Shown piece after piece: positions 52,236 through 60,425 of a DNA stretch of 64,000 nt. The stretch is taken from positions 2,697,400-2,761,399 of the forward strand of contig NZ_LT827021.1 of the NCBI RefSeq assembly GCF_900169505.1, read 5' to 3'. A program made the translations under genes and the position numbers. The notes beneath the pieces were generated by a model. It searched no databases and was not told the origin of the DNA. It saw nothing but the letters and a program-made list of their open reading frames with translations. The DNA comes from Arabiibacter massiliensis. Lineage in GTDB: Bacteria > Actinomycetota > Coriobacteriia > Coriobacteriales > Eggerthellaceae. Within the stretch, counting starts at the first letter, position 1. Each line of letters begins with the position of its first letter.

Positions 52236-52352
52236 ATGGGAAACGAGGGAACGTCCCGGCCCGACGGCCGGCGCACGGCGATCACGCGGCGGGCCTTCCT
52301 CGGTGCGGGCGCTGCTGCGGCGCTCGCGTGGCTGTCTCTTATATCCATCTGA
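52236..52352 (+). pseudogene. Tat signal of the terminal lectin gene, cut off by suspected adapter sequence
   Basis: 38 codons: MGNEGTSRPDGRRTAITRRAFLGAGAAAALAWLS is a canonical Tat signal (TRRAFLGAG), after which CTGTCTCTTATA begins and a TGA follows at 52350. GAGGAGG lies before the ATG and the gene is 10 nt after tadC. The lectin reading frame starting at 52404 is in the same frame as this fragment. Most simply, the two are one gene of which a short stretch was replaced by adapter-derived bases. Confidence 0.75.
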
Positions 52353-52403
52353 GGTGGCCGAGGCAGGGTTTGGGGAAGGTACCGGCGGTGGGCGCCTGAG
52401 TAC
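52332..52403 (+). other. Suspected Nextera (Tn5 mosaic-end) adapter remnant in the assembly
   Basis: 52332-52350 reads CTGTCTCTTATATCCATCT, which differs at 2 of 19 positions from the Tn5 mosaic end used in Nextera adapters (CTGTCTCTTATACACATCT). The next bases (GAGGTGGCCGAGGC) resemble the following adapter part at 9 of 14 positions. After an index-length gap, CGGCGGTGGGCGCC resembles the outer P5 part. The bases look like low-quality adapter read-through. The exact right edge is uncertain. Confidence 0.7.
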
Positions 52404-54230
52404 ATGAGCGCCTATCCGGGCAACAATTTCGGCTACGACTCGGGCTGGGGGTATTCCTCGGACGACAAGGTGTGGCTGTCCGTCCGCTGCGACGCCACCG
52501 TGGGCCGCATGACGGAGCTTTACCTCGAGATGTCCGTGAAATCCTACTACGCGAACGGAGGGGTGTGGTCGCCCACCTGGTTCACCGACTATCCCGACAC
52601 GCACGTGTGGACCTACATCATGGACGGCATGTCCGGCGACCGCCTTTCGAGCAAGAGGGGCTTCTACGACACCACCTACGATTCAAGCTCCTACCACGGC
52701 CCCTATGTGACCGACGTCCACCGCATCGAGCGGCGTGCGTATGACTGGACGGCGTACGCCGTGGTGAACGCATGGTGCGACAGCCCGGACCACGCCAACG
52801 GCATCGACATCACGGCGGAGGCGGGCCAGATCGTTCCCGCCCACGCGCTCGTCGACGACGCCTCGTGGCACGGCAAGATCGTGACCATGCGCCCGGAGGC
52901 GGCCCCGCACCTGTACATGGACGTCGCCGGCGGGGGCGTCGAGAGCGGCTCCAACGTCTTCGGCTGGCGGCTTTCGGATTTCACCAACCAGCATTGGATC
53001 GCGCTCGAAAGCGACTACGGCCACACGCGGTTCGTCCCCGTGCATATCGGGGACGTCTACAGGCAGCTCGACATCAAAGGCGGCGACTGGTTCGACGACG
53101 ACACCGCGCAGATCTACGACGGGAACACCACCAAGGCGCAGTCGTTCTACGTGCACGACCTGGGCACCGGCTACCACCTGATCGTGGCGGAGTGCAGCGG
53201 GTGCGCGCTCGATCTCAACGGGGGCGGGCCCGACAACGGGACGGACATATCCCAGTGGAACTGCTTCGACGACTGGGACAATCCCAACCAGCATTGGCTG
53301 ATCGAGGAACCGGTCTTCAAAACCCGCGACGGAGGGCCGCTTCGTTTGGAGGCTTCGGGGGCGATCGAGCCGGGGGCGGTGGTGGGCGTGGCCGAGGACC
53401 CCAACGCAGCGTGCGTTCCGTACAACTATCCGGGCACCGACGGCATGTTCTACAAGTACGAGTTCCTGCGCTTTCCGTCCGACCCCGGCCCCGACTTCGC
53501 GCAATGGGAGGGCGGGGACGTGGTCAGGGCCGCTTCCACCGACAACTCGTATCAGGTGGGGGAGGCCGACGCCGGCGCGTTCATCGTCTGCGTCGTGACG
53601 GCGTGGACCCGTTGGACGGCGAACGTCAAGTACCGGGGGCAGGCGGTGACCGGCGCGCTCGAGGTGCTCCTTCCCATGGTCGACGTGCGCTTCTTCGCCG
53701 ACGGCGATGCCGAGCCGTGCTTCGAGGCGACGGTGCGCCGGGGCGAGGCGTTCTCGGTCCCGCAGGAGGCCTGGGACGCGGCGGCGAAGCCGGAATGCGC
53801 GGGCGTCGAGGGCTGGTTCGTCGACGCGGCCTGCTCGGTGCGCTTCGCCGACGGAAGCGTCGTCTCCGAGCCGCTCGATCTGTTCGCCTTCAACCGCGTG
53901 AAGCTCGTCTACGCGCAGGCGGAAACGTCGTGCCTGCTCAAGGAAGGAAGAGAGTGCTATCTCGACGAAAACCTGACCGAACCGGCGGGCGAGGGGGATG
54001 TGCTGCCCCCGAAGCGGGAGCTTCGCCATGGCGATCTCGCGGTCTTCGATCGCGGCGCTCCCGTCTGGTTCGAGGAGCGCGGCCGCGTGCGCGAAGCCGC
54101 GTGCGAGCAGGGTGCCTACGCCGATGCTGCAGCGCACGGTGTCGCTCAGCGCACGGCCCGGCTCACCTGCAACACTACGGCCTACCTGCGTTGGCGCACC
54201 CCCTCCTACGACGGCATCGCAGTCTCGTAG
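52404..54230 (+). CDS. Exported ricin-type beta-trefoil lectin, 5' end disrupted
   Basis: 608 residues from the first ATG after the suspected artefact; the true protein probably starts at 52236 with a Tat signal. The first 140 residues are Tyr/Trp/Asp-rich, like extracellular beta-domains. A ricin-B lectin module lies at about 155-302 with two QxW repeats (QHW at 196-198 and 296-298) and CALDLNGGGPDNGTDISQW. The second half has beta-sandwich-like segments and ends without LPXTG or a membrane helix. As last gene of the Tad run it could be a carbohydrate-binding adhesin linked to the pili; this is inference from position. Confidence 0.75.
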   Translation: MSAYPGNNFGYDSGWGYSSDDKVWLSVRCDATVGRMTELYLEMSVKSYYANGGVWSPTWFTDYPDTHVWTYIMDGMSGDRLSSKRGFYDTTYDSSSYHGPYVTDVHRIERRAYDWTAYAVVNAWCDSPDHANGIDITAEAGQIVPAHALVDDASWHGKIVTMRPEAAPHLYMDVAGGGVESGSNVFGWRLSDFTNQHWIALESDYGHTRFVPVHIGDVYRQLDIKGGDWFDDDTAQIYDGNTTKAQSFYVHDLGTGYHLIVAECSGCALDLNGGGPDNGTDISQWNCFDDWDNPNQHWLIEEPVFKTRDGGPLRLEASGAIEPGAVVGVAEDPNAACVPYNYPGTDGMFYKYEFLRFPSDPGPDFAQWEGGDVVRAASTDNSYQVGEADAGAFIVCVVTAWTRWTANVKYRGQAVTGALEVLLPMVDVRFFADGDAEPCFEATVRRGEAFSVPQEAWDAAAKPECAGVEGWFVDAACSVRFADGSVVSEPLDLFAFNRVKLVYAQAETSCLLKEGRECYLDENLTEPAGEGDVLPPKRELRHGDLAVFDRGAPVWFEERGRVREAACEQGAYADAAAHGVAQRTARLTCNTTAYLRWRTPSYDGIAVS

Positions 54231-54248
54231 CAGGAGGAAGGAGCCGAA

Positions 54249-54695
54249 ATGCGCTACACCTATCCAGCGCTTGTCATCGAGGACGAGCTTGGAGGTTATT
54301 GCACGTACCTCAACGATTTCAACCAGGTGACGGAGGGGAGGGATGTTGCCGAGGCCGTGGAGATGGGCGCCGACGCCCTTTGGCTCATAATCGACGACTA
54401 CCTCCAGCTGGACAAGCCCCTCCCTCAGCCGACGTACCCCGAAGAGCACGAGGGCTTGCTGGTGGCCATCTCGGTCGACGTGAGCACGGAGCGCGGACTG
54501 CTTACCACGCGGATGGCCGCGATCGAGCTCGGCGTGAGCGACGCGCGGGTGCGGCAGATGGTGTGCTCGGGCCAGCTGGCCTCCAAGAAGATCGGCCGCG
54601 ACAGCTACGTCTACCTCTGGAGCATCCGCGAGCGCCAGGCCAACCCGCCCAAGCCCGGCCGCCCCAAGAAAAAGGCCCTCGCCGAACAGCTGTAG
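54249..54695 (+). CDS. HicB-like protein with C-terminal helix-turn-helix, no HicA partner
   Basis: 148 residues. HicB-type partial RNase-H fold at 1-70 (MRYTYPALVIEDELGGYCTYLNDF ... EGRDVAEAVEMGADALWLII) and a MerR/excisionase-like helix-turn-helix at about 85-130 (LLTTRMAAIELGVSDARVRQMVCSGQLASKKIGRD). HicB normally neutralises the HicA RNase encoded next to it, but no HicA-sized gene is adjacent, so this may act as a stand-alone regulator. GAGGAAGGAG precedes the ATG. Confidence 0.75.
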   Translation: MRYTYPALVIEDELGGYCTYLNDFNQVTEGRDVAEAVEMGADALWLIIDDYLQLDKPLPQPTYPEEHEGLLVAISVDVSTERGLLTTRMAAIELGVSDARVRQMVCSGQLASKKIGRDSYVYLWSIRERQANPPKPGRPKKKALAEQL

Positions 54696-54711
54696 CGTCC
54701 AGGCGAGGGCC
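54674..54711. terminator. Hairpin overlapping the hicB-like stop codon
   Basis: GGCCCTCGCC (54674-54683) and GGCGAGGGCC (54702-54711) form a perfect 10-bp stem with an 18-nt loop that contains the TAG stop. The plus strand continues GGTCTTCGG, without a U-run. Lies between convergent genes. Confidence 0.5.
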
Positions 54712-54735
54712 GGTCTTCGGCGAGCGCTACGGCTA

Positions 54736-55965
54736 CTACGCGCCCGTCATGCTGGCGGCGGCGTTGCCTCCGGCCTCGGCCGAGCGCATGCGCACGCGGC
54801 CTGCCGCCAGCGCCACGGCGAAGATGACGGCCGCGAACAGTACGACGATGCCCAGCTCGCCCAGGATGGGCGCGGCGGTCTCCCACGACACCTCGGTCAA
54901 ATGCGCGCTCTGGGTGATGGCCTGGGTGTACCAGTACGTGGGGAAGAACTTCGCCGCCGTCTGTATCTCGGCGCCCAGCAGGTCCAGGCTGATCCAGGCC
55001 CCGCCCATGAACGTCATCACCATGCCGCCGATGTTGCCCACCGCGTTGGCCGTCGCCTCGCCCACGCCCAGCTGCCCCAGCAGAAAGCCCACGGCCAGCG
55101 GCATGAGCGACAGCGCGAACGCCCCCGCCAGCATGAGCGCCACCGCGCCGCCGGGCACGCCCTCCAGCGTGTACCCGAACGCCGCCAGCCCGATTGTGCA
55201 GGTCACCGCCCATACCGCCACAGTCACCAGAAAGCTGGCGGCCGCCTTCCACAGGCCCAGCCGCACGCTGGACAGGGGGCCCACCTGCGTGCGCCGCAGC
55301 ACGTCGGTGCGGTTGAACGCGCCCATGAGCAGGCTCACGCACACGATGATGGACGCCGTCAGCGTGTAGGCGCACCACTGCAGGTAGAAGGCGAAGCGGT
55401 CGGCCGGTATGGCGCCGTCCTTGGTCTGAACCGTCTCGACCTCGATCGACTGAGCCGCGGCTTCGTCGGCGCGCGCCAGCACGTCGGACACGGAGGCGTC
55501 CGCATCGAGCGCGGATGCCGCCTGCACCAAGGCCAGGTACTGGTTGGCCTGCTGGTCCAGCAGGGTGCCGGTCATCGTGCCGTAGCTGTACGCGACCTCG
55601 ATGGCGGGCAGGTCCCCGCCCGAGCGCGCCGCCTCGAAGAAGGCCTGCTCGTAACCCTCGGGCACTATCAGCACGCACCTCGTCTGCCCCGTGGCCACCG
55701 CATCTTGCAGGGCGAAGGGGTCGTCGGCCACCTCCACCGGGTCCCCGTGCTCGCCCAAAAACGCGGCCAGGTGCTCGGAGAGCGCGCTGCCGTCCCGGTC
55801 TATGACGGCGAACGGGGCCTTCGCCGCCTCGTAGCGCCCCGCATCCGCGCCCGAGGTCACGCCCATGGCCACGAACAGCCCGAGCATGCTCAAAAATCCC
55901 ACGTACACGACCACGTACACGGGGTGCGTGAGCACCACGCGCAGGGCGGTTTTAAAGACTTGCAT
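54736..55965 (-). CDS. ABC-2 type permease, subunit B
   Basis: 409 residues. One N-terminal helix (VYVVVYVGFLSMLGLFVAMG), a large external domain (about 40-200) and about five C-terminal helices (215-400). This is the ABC2_membrane_3 layout of exporters for peptides, lipids or drugs. Overlaps the upstream permease gene by 14 nt, in one operon with it and the ATPase. Confidence 0.88.
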   Translation of the reverse strand: MQVFKTALRVVLTHPVYVVVYVGFLSMLGLFVAMGVTSGADAGRYEAAKAPFAVIDRDGSALSEHLAAFLGEHGDPVEVADDPFALQDAVATGQTRCVLIVPEGYEQAFFEAARSGGDLPAIEVAYSYGTMTGTLLDQQANQYLALVQAASALDADASVSDVLARADEAAAQSIEVETVQTKDGAIPADRFAFYLQWCAYTLTASIIVCVSLLMGAFNRTDVLRRTQVGPLSSVRLGLWKAAASFLVTVAVWAVTCTIGLAAFGYTLEGVPGGAVALMLAGAFALSLMPLAVGFLLGQLGVGEATANAVGNIGGMVMTFMGGAWISLDLLGAEIQTAAKFFPTYWYTQAITQSAHLTEVSWETAAPILGELGIVVLFAAVIFAVALAAGRVRMRSAEAGGNAAASMTGA

Positions 55966-57133
55966 AGCGCTGCCTCCTTATGAACAGGACGGACACGGCG
56001 AACACGACGGCGGTCATGACCAGCAGAAGGCCGATCTTATCGATGAAGGGCCCCAGGGAATCGTAGTAGTACAGGCTGTAGAACGTGTCGGTGACCACCT
56101 TCGCGGGGTTGAGCGAGGCCAGAAGCGGGAAGTCGCGCGCCAGCTGGTCGGCCATCTGCATCACCGGCTCGCCGTAGAGGCCTGCGAACAGCGACAGCAG
56201 ACAGGTCAGCCCGGTGAGCAGGCCCGTCTTCACGCCGAGGCCCACCTTCGGAAGCGATCCCAGAAACGTGCCGAGCGCCGTGGCGAACAGCGCGCACACC
56301 GCGATGGCACCGATGCAGGCAACCTCGCGGCCGGCAAAATCGATGCCCGCCGTGAAGCGCATGTACAGAAGCGCCACCAGCAAACACGCCATCGCCAGCA
56401 CCCAGCTTGCCATGAGCGTGGCCGCGAGCGTCTTGCCGCGGCTCACGGCGCCCACGGCCCGCCGCGCGCCCAGCGCCGAGAGGTTCGGCTGCGCCTCGCA
56501 GATGGACAGCAGGCCAATCTGGGCGCAGAACAGGCACGCCATGCCCAGAAGCGCGTAGTAGAACCGCACCGACTGCGAGGGGGTGTTGTGGGTGAGCGAC
56601 ACCTCCGCAGTGGCGTCGCCGGACGTGAGCGCGCGTTCCACCAGGTCGGGGTCGGCCAGCGCCATCGGGTTGTCGTGCGCGATGCCCTCAAGCAGCTCGG
56701 CGTTGCGCACGTAGGTGTCGGCCACCGTGTTCAAGATGGTGCGCCCTATCTGCTTGGCGCCCATGTTGTCGGTGGCGGGCGAAACCGCCAGCTGCGGCAC
56801 TCCCTCGCCGTCCACGGACAGCACGCCTACCACCTCGCCGGCGTCGAGCGCCGCGCGTGCCTCGTCGGCGCTGGCGAACTCGTGCACGTCGAGCAGTTGG
56901 TCGTCTCCCGTCGCGGCCAGCTCGTCCACCATGGCGGAGAACGCCTCGTCGGCCCGGTAGGCGTCGTCGGCCACCACGGCCGTGGACACGGGCTCGAACG
57001 CCGTTGACTCGTCCAGGTTCGCGAACATGAACATGAACAGCGTGGTGAGGATGATGGGGAAGATGAGCGCCCACACCAGCAGCTCAGATTTGCGCGTGAG
57101 CACCGCAAGCGCTCCCCTGAATGCGTTCCACAT
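55952..57133 (-). CDS. ABC-2 type permease, subunit A
   Basis: 393 residues from ATG 57133. Same topology: N-terminal helix (LLVWALIFPIILTTLFMFMF), external domain at about 40-185, then six hydrophobic segments. Paralogous to the other permease and likely a heterodimer with it. Starts 11 nt after the ATPase stop. A longer reading into the ATPase gene is not used. Confidence 0.88.
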   Translation of the reverse strand: MWNAFRGALAVLTRKSELLVWALIFPIILTTLFMFMFANLDESTAFEPVSTAVVADDAYRADEAFSAMVDELAATGDDQLLDVHEFASADEARAALDAGEVVGVLSVDGEGVPQLAVSPATDNMGAKQIGRTILNTVADTYVRNAELLEGIAHDNPMALADPDLVERALTSGDATAEVSLTHNTPSQSVRFYYALLGMACLFCAQIGLLSICEAQPNLSALGARRAVGAVSRGKTLAATLMASWVLAMACLLVALLYMRFTAGIDFAGREVACIGAIAVCALFATALGTFLGSLPKVGLGVKTGLLTGLTCLLSLFAGLYGEPVMQMADQLARDFPLLASLNPAKVVTDTFYSLYYYDSLGPFIDKIGLLLVMTAVVFAVSVLFIRRQRYASL

Positions 57134-57144
57134 GGCTGGCCCTC

Positions 57145-58083
57145 CTAATCCCGAAGCGCTTTGCCGGTGATCTCGAGGAACACGTCGTTCAAGGTGGGCG
57201 GCTCGGCGTAGATGCGCCCCGTTGCCACGCCGCGCGCCGCCAGCACGCCCAGCACGTCGGCCACGTTGTGCGCGCCGTTGCCGCAGTCGGCCTCCAACAT
57301 GGTCCCGTCGAAGGAGGCGCCCAGCACGCACGGCAGCGCGCGCAGGGCGGCCAGCGCCTCGTCGTCGCACGCGTCCACCTCCACGCGGATGCGCTCGCCG
57401 GTGCCTATCATGGCCTTCAGCTCGTCGTTCGTGCCGGTGGCGAGCGCCCGCCCCGCGTCCATGATCATGATGCGCGTGCAGATGTCCTCCACCTCCTCCA
57501 TGTAGTGGCTCGTGTACACGATGGTGGAGCCCTGCGCGTTCAGCCGCAGGATGCCCTCCAGAATGGAGTTGCGGCTCTGCGGGTCGACGGCCACCGTGGG
57601 CTCATCGAAGAAGATGAGCTCGGGCTTGTGCGCAATGCCGCACGCGATGTTCAGCCGGCGCAGCAGGCCGCCGGAGAGCTTGCGCGGGCGGAACTTCGTG
57701 AAATCCTCGAGCCCCACGAACGCGATGGCCTCCTCCACGAGCTCCTGTCGCTCGCGCTTGTCCTCCACGTACAGCGCGCAGAAGTAGTCGATGTTGCCGC
57801 GCACGGTAAGCTCCTCGAACACCGCCACGTTCTGCGGCACCACGCCGATGCGGCGCTTCAGGTCGTAGCGCGACGGCTTCATGTCCTCGCCGAACAGGCG
57901 GATGGCGCCCTTGTCGTAGGTGAGCAGCTGCAGCATGCAGTTGATGGCCGTGGTCTTGCCCGAGCCGTTGGGGCCCAGAAGGCCGAACACCTCGCCCGGC
58001 GCGATGTGCAGGCCGAAGTGGTCGAGCGCCACCACGTCGCCGTAGCGCTTCACCAGGTTGTCCACTGCGATGATGTCTTGCAT
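57145..58083 (-). CDS. ABC transporter ATP-binding protein
   Basis: 312 residues. Walker A GPNGSGKTT at 37-45, Q-loop region near VPQNVAVFEELT, signature LSGGLLRRLNIACGI (LSGGL instead of LSGGQ), Walker B LIFFDEPTVAVDP and a C-terminal extension of about 90 residues typical for ABC-2 drug/antibiotic exporters. First gene of the exporter operon, divergent from the two-component system at 58249. Confidence 0.95.
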   Translation of the reverse strand: MQDIIAVDNLVKRYGDVVALDHFGLHIAPGEVFGLLGPNGSGKTTAINCMLQLLTYDKGAIRLFGEDMKPSRYDLKRRIGVVPQNVAVFEELTVRGNIDYFCALYVEDKRERQELVEEAIAFVGLEDFTKFRPRKLSGGLLRRLNIACGIAHKPELIFFDEPTVAVDPQSRNSILEGILRLNAQGSTIVYTSHYMEEVEDICTRIMIMDAGRALATGTNDELKAMIGTGERIRVEVDACDDEALAALRALPCVLGASFDGTMLEADCGNGAHNVADVLGVLAARGVATGRIYAEPPTLNDVFLEITGKALRD

Positions 58084-58181
58084 GGGGAATCTCCCGTCCT
58101 TCTCCTCGATGATGCCTCCATGATGCCCCGTGCGCAGCGGCCGCGCCAGTGCCCGCCGTCATCGGCTTGCGCCCCACGGCA

Positions 58182-58193
58182 TGACAAATGTCA
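58182..58193. promoter_or_regulatory. Short palindrome in the divergent region of exporter and histidine kinase
   Basis: TGACA-AA-TGTCA, about 100 nt upstream of the ATPase start and 55 nt upstream of the kinase start. Possible binding site of the NarL-type regulator encoded at 59337. Confidence 0.4.
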
Positions 58194-58248
58194 CGGATTC
58201 ACCGCGTGCGGCGTGTGCGCTTGCGCGCGACCTGCTACCATGGCCCCC

Positions 58249-59340
58249 ATGGAGAGAATCGTCGACAAGGCCATCGTGCTCGCATGCTGTCTGGCGAGCT
58301 TCCTCGTGCTGCCGTGGAGCGTCGCGCTGCTGGTGGCGCTGCTCGTTGCCGTGGGCGCGGCGGCGCTCGGCGAGGTCCTGCCGCCGCGCTTCGCATCGCT
58401 GCCGGCGCTCGCCTTCGCGCTCGCCGCGCTCGCGTGGCCGGCCTTCGTGGCGTTTCTGCCCCTCGCGGTGTACGACCTCGTGCGCGACGACCATCCGGCC
58501 GTGCGCGCATGCTGGGCGCTTCCGCTGCTCGCCGCCTTCGCGCGGCTTCCCTTTGCGGCCTCGCTGCTCGTCGTGCTCGTATGCGCCGTGTCCTTCCTGC
58601 TGTCGTTCCGCGCGCGTCGCACCCAGCACGAGCTGGCCGCCTACCGCCGGCTGCGCGACGACGTACAGGAGACGTCGCTCGCTTTAGAAGAGAAGAACCG
58701 CGGCCTGCGCGAGCGGCAGGATTTGGAGGTGCGCCTGGCCACGCTGGCCGAGCGCGGCCGCATCGCGCGCGAGATCCACGACAACGTGGGGCATCTGCTC
58801 ACGCGCTCCATCATGCAGGTGGAGGCGCTGCAGGTGGTGCATCGCGACGATGAGCAGGTGCGCGCCGAGTTGGCGCAGGTGGGGGGCACGCTGCACGAGG
58901 CCATGAGCACGGTGCGCACCAGCGTGCACGACCTGCACGACGACGCGTTCGACCTGGAGACGCAGATCCGCGACGTCGCGCGCTCGTGCGGCGCGCTGGC
59001 CGTGGACGTCGATTTCCGCGCCGACGACGTGCCGGCCGACGTGGGCGCCTGCTTCATCGCCATCGTGCGCGAGGCGCTCTCCAACGCCGCGCGCCACGGC
59101 GACGCGACCCGTGCGTCCGTGTCGGTGGCGTCCTACCCGGCGTTCTTCCGCCTGGTCGTCCACGACAACGGCACCGTCGCGCCGCCGTCCGACGTGCTGG
59201 GCGACGCGCCCCGCGCCCGTCGCGGCATCGGCCTTTCCACCATGGCCGACCGCGCCCGCGCCCTCGGCGGCCGGTGCCGCATCGATTTCGACCACGGCTT
59301 CAGGGTGTTCGTCACCGTTCCGAAAGGGGACCCCGCATGA
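58249..59340 (+). CDS. Sensor histidine kinase, HisKA_3/NarL-partner class
   Basis: 363 residues. N-terminal half has about five membrane helices (8-40, 48-75, 90-118). The dimerisation/phospho-acceptor region ERGRIAREIHDNVGHLL carries H177. The HATPase domain follows at about 255-360 (REALSNAARHGDA, VVHDNG, GIGLSTMADRARALGG). No large external sensor domain, so it may sense membrane stress or the exporter itself, as in LiaS/BceS-like systems. ATG 58240, also in frame, is an alternative start. Overlaps the response-regulator gene by 4 nt. Confidence 0.9.
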   Translation: MERIVDKAIVLACCLASFLVLPWSVALLVALLVAVGAAALGEVLPPRFASLPALAFALAALAWPAFVAFLPLAVYDLVRDDHPAVRACWALPLLAAFARLPFAASLLVVLVCAVSFLLSFRARRTQHELAAYRRLRDDVQETSLALEEKNRGLRERQDLEVRLATLAERGRIAREIHDNVGHLLTRSIMQVEALQVVHRDDEQVRAELAQVGGTLHEAMSTVRTSVHDLHDDAFDLETQIRDVARSCGALAVDVDFRADDVPADVGACFIAIVREALSNAARHGDATRASVSVASYPAFFRLVVHDNGTVAPPSDVLGDAPRARRGIGLSTMADRARALGGRCRIDFDHGFRVFVTVPKGDPA

Positions 59341-59996
59341 GCGAATCGCCCGCAGCTTCCGCCGAGCCCATCCGCGTGTGCCTCGTGGACGACGACCCGT
59401 TCGTCACCACGTCGCTGGCTACCATTCTAGGCGCCGAGCCCGACGTGCTCGTGGCGGGGGAGGGCCACAGCGGCGAGGAGGCGTGCGCCCTCTACGAGCG
59501 CGAGCGCCCCGACGTGCTGCTCATGGACATCCAGATGCCGAACACGGGCGGCCTCGACGCGGCCGAGCGCATCCTGGCCGCGCATCCGCAGGCGCGCATC
59601 GTGTTTCTCACCACGTTCTCCGACGACGAGTACATCGTGCGCGCGCTGCGCCTGGGGGCGAAGGGCTACCTCATCAAGCAGGAGGTGGCCACCATCGCGC
59701 CGGCGCTGCGCTCGGTCATGGCCGGTCAGAGCGTGCTCGGTGGGGAAGTGCTCGGCCGCGTGGACGCCCTCATGCGCGGCGGCTCTCCGGCCGCTCCCGA
59801 ACCCGCGCGTCTCGAAGCCCTCACCGAGCGAGAGCGCGCCATCGTGGAGCTGGTGGCCGAGGGCCTGGACAACAAGGAGATCTCCGCGCGCCTCTACCTG
59901 AGCGAGGGCACCGTGCGCAACCACATCAGCGCCATCTTGCAGAAGCTCGCCCTCAAGAACCGCACTCAGCTGGCCATAGCCTACTACCGCGCGTGA
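59337..59996 (+). CDS. Response regulator, NarL/FixJ family
   Basis: 219 residues. Receiver domain at 11-130 with the acidic pocket VDDD (18-20), phospho-acceptor D64 in LLMDIQMP and K near 113 (GAKGYLIKQE). LuxR-type helix-turn-helix at about 158-212 (LTERERAIVELVAEGLDNKEISARLYLSEGTVRNHISAILQKL). Pairs with the kinase just upstream; probable targets are its own operon and the divergent ABC exporter. Confidence 0.95.
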   Translation: MSESPAASAEPIRVCLVDDDPFVTTSLATILGAEPDVLVAGEGHSGEEACALYERERPDVLLMDIQMPNTGGLDAAERILAAHPQARIVFLTTFSDDEYIVRALRLGAKGYLIKQEVATIAPALRSVMAGQSVLGGEVLGRVDALMRGGSPAAPEPARLEALTERERAIVELVAEGLDNKEISARLYLSEGTVRNHISAILQKLALKNRTQLAIAYYRA

Positions 59997-60050
59997 GACA
60001 AAGGGGGGGCGTGACAGAGGGACGGGACGGCGTCAAGCCCCCGCTCACTT
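59994..60050. terminator. Imperfect long hairpin between convergent genes
   Basis: GTGAG...GGGGGC..GAC on the left pairs with GTC..GCCCCC.CTCAC on the right, spanning the stop of the response regulator and that of the ModE-like gene. It could stop transcription from both sides; pairing is interrupted. Confidence 0.4.
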
Positions 60051-60389
60051 GAGCAGATTCGCGAACTCCTCCTCGGCTTCGTGCTGCAGACGCTCCTCGA
60101 TGGCGAGGTACGCGTCGAGCAGCTTGCCGCCGTCCTCGGTGAGCTCGCTGCCGTGCGCGCCGTCGCGGTTGAGCAACTGCATGCCGAGCGCCGCCTCCGT
60201 CTCCTTGATGATGCGCCAGGCCTTGCTGTAGGCCATGCCCATGCCCTTCGCCGCCGCGTTGAGCGAGCCGGACTCGCGCACGCCCAGGCACAGGCTCGCG
60301 ATGCCGCGCCCGAACAGCGACCCGCTCTCGGAGCCGGGGTTCATGATGGAAAGCCTGATGGTGGGTTTGAGGTTCTCGAGTTCGCTCAT
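60045..60389 (-). CDS. ModE-type winged helix-turn-helix regulator (DNA-binding domain only)
   Basis: 114 residues. The fold resembles the N-terminal domain of ModE and related LysR-like regulators: ASLCLGVRESGSLNAAAKGMGMAYSKAWRIIKETEAALGMQLLNR, then the wing and ELTEDGGKLLDAYLAI. The molybdate-binding Mop domains of full ModE are missing. May regulate molybdenum or cofactor genes for the molybdoenzymes of this organism; its target is not visible. AAGGACGG precedes the ATG. Lies 36 nt downstream of threonine synthase in the same direction. Confidence 0.8.
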   Translation of the reverse strand: MSELENLKPTIRLSIMNPGSESGSLFGRGIASLCLGVRESGSLNAAAKGMGMAYSKAWRIIKETEAALGMQLLNRDGAHGSELTEDGGKLLDAYLAIEERLQHEAEEEFANLLK

Positions 60390-60425
60390 GGTTTCCGTCC
60401 TTTTCCGGCGGCAGGACGCCGCGCG

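Noticed and set aside
52236..54230. Reading the broken lectin gene as a natural pseudogene
   Set aside because: The interrupting bases resemble the Tn5/Nextera adapter and both sides share one frame, so an assembly artefact explains it better.
57121..58248. Long upstream extension of the histidine-kinase frame
   Set aside because: It overlaps the whole ABC ATPase gene on the other strand; the membrane helix begins at MERIVDKAIVLACC, so the start is near 58249.
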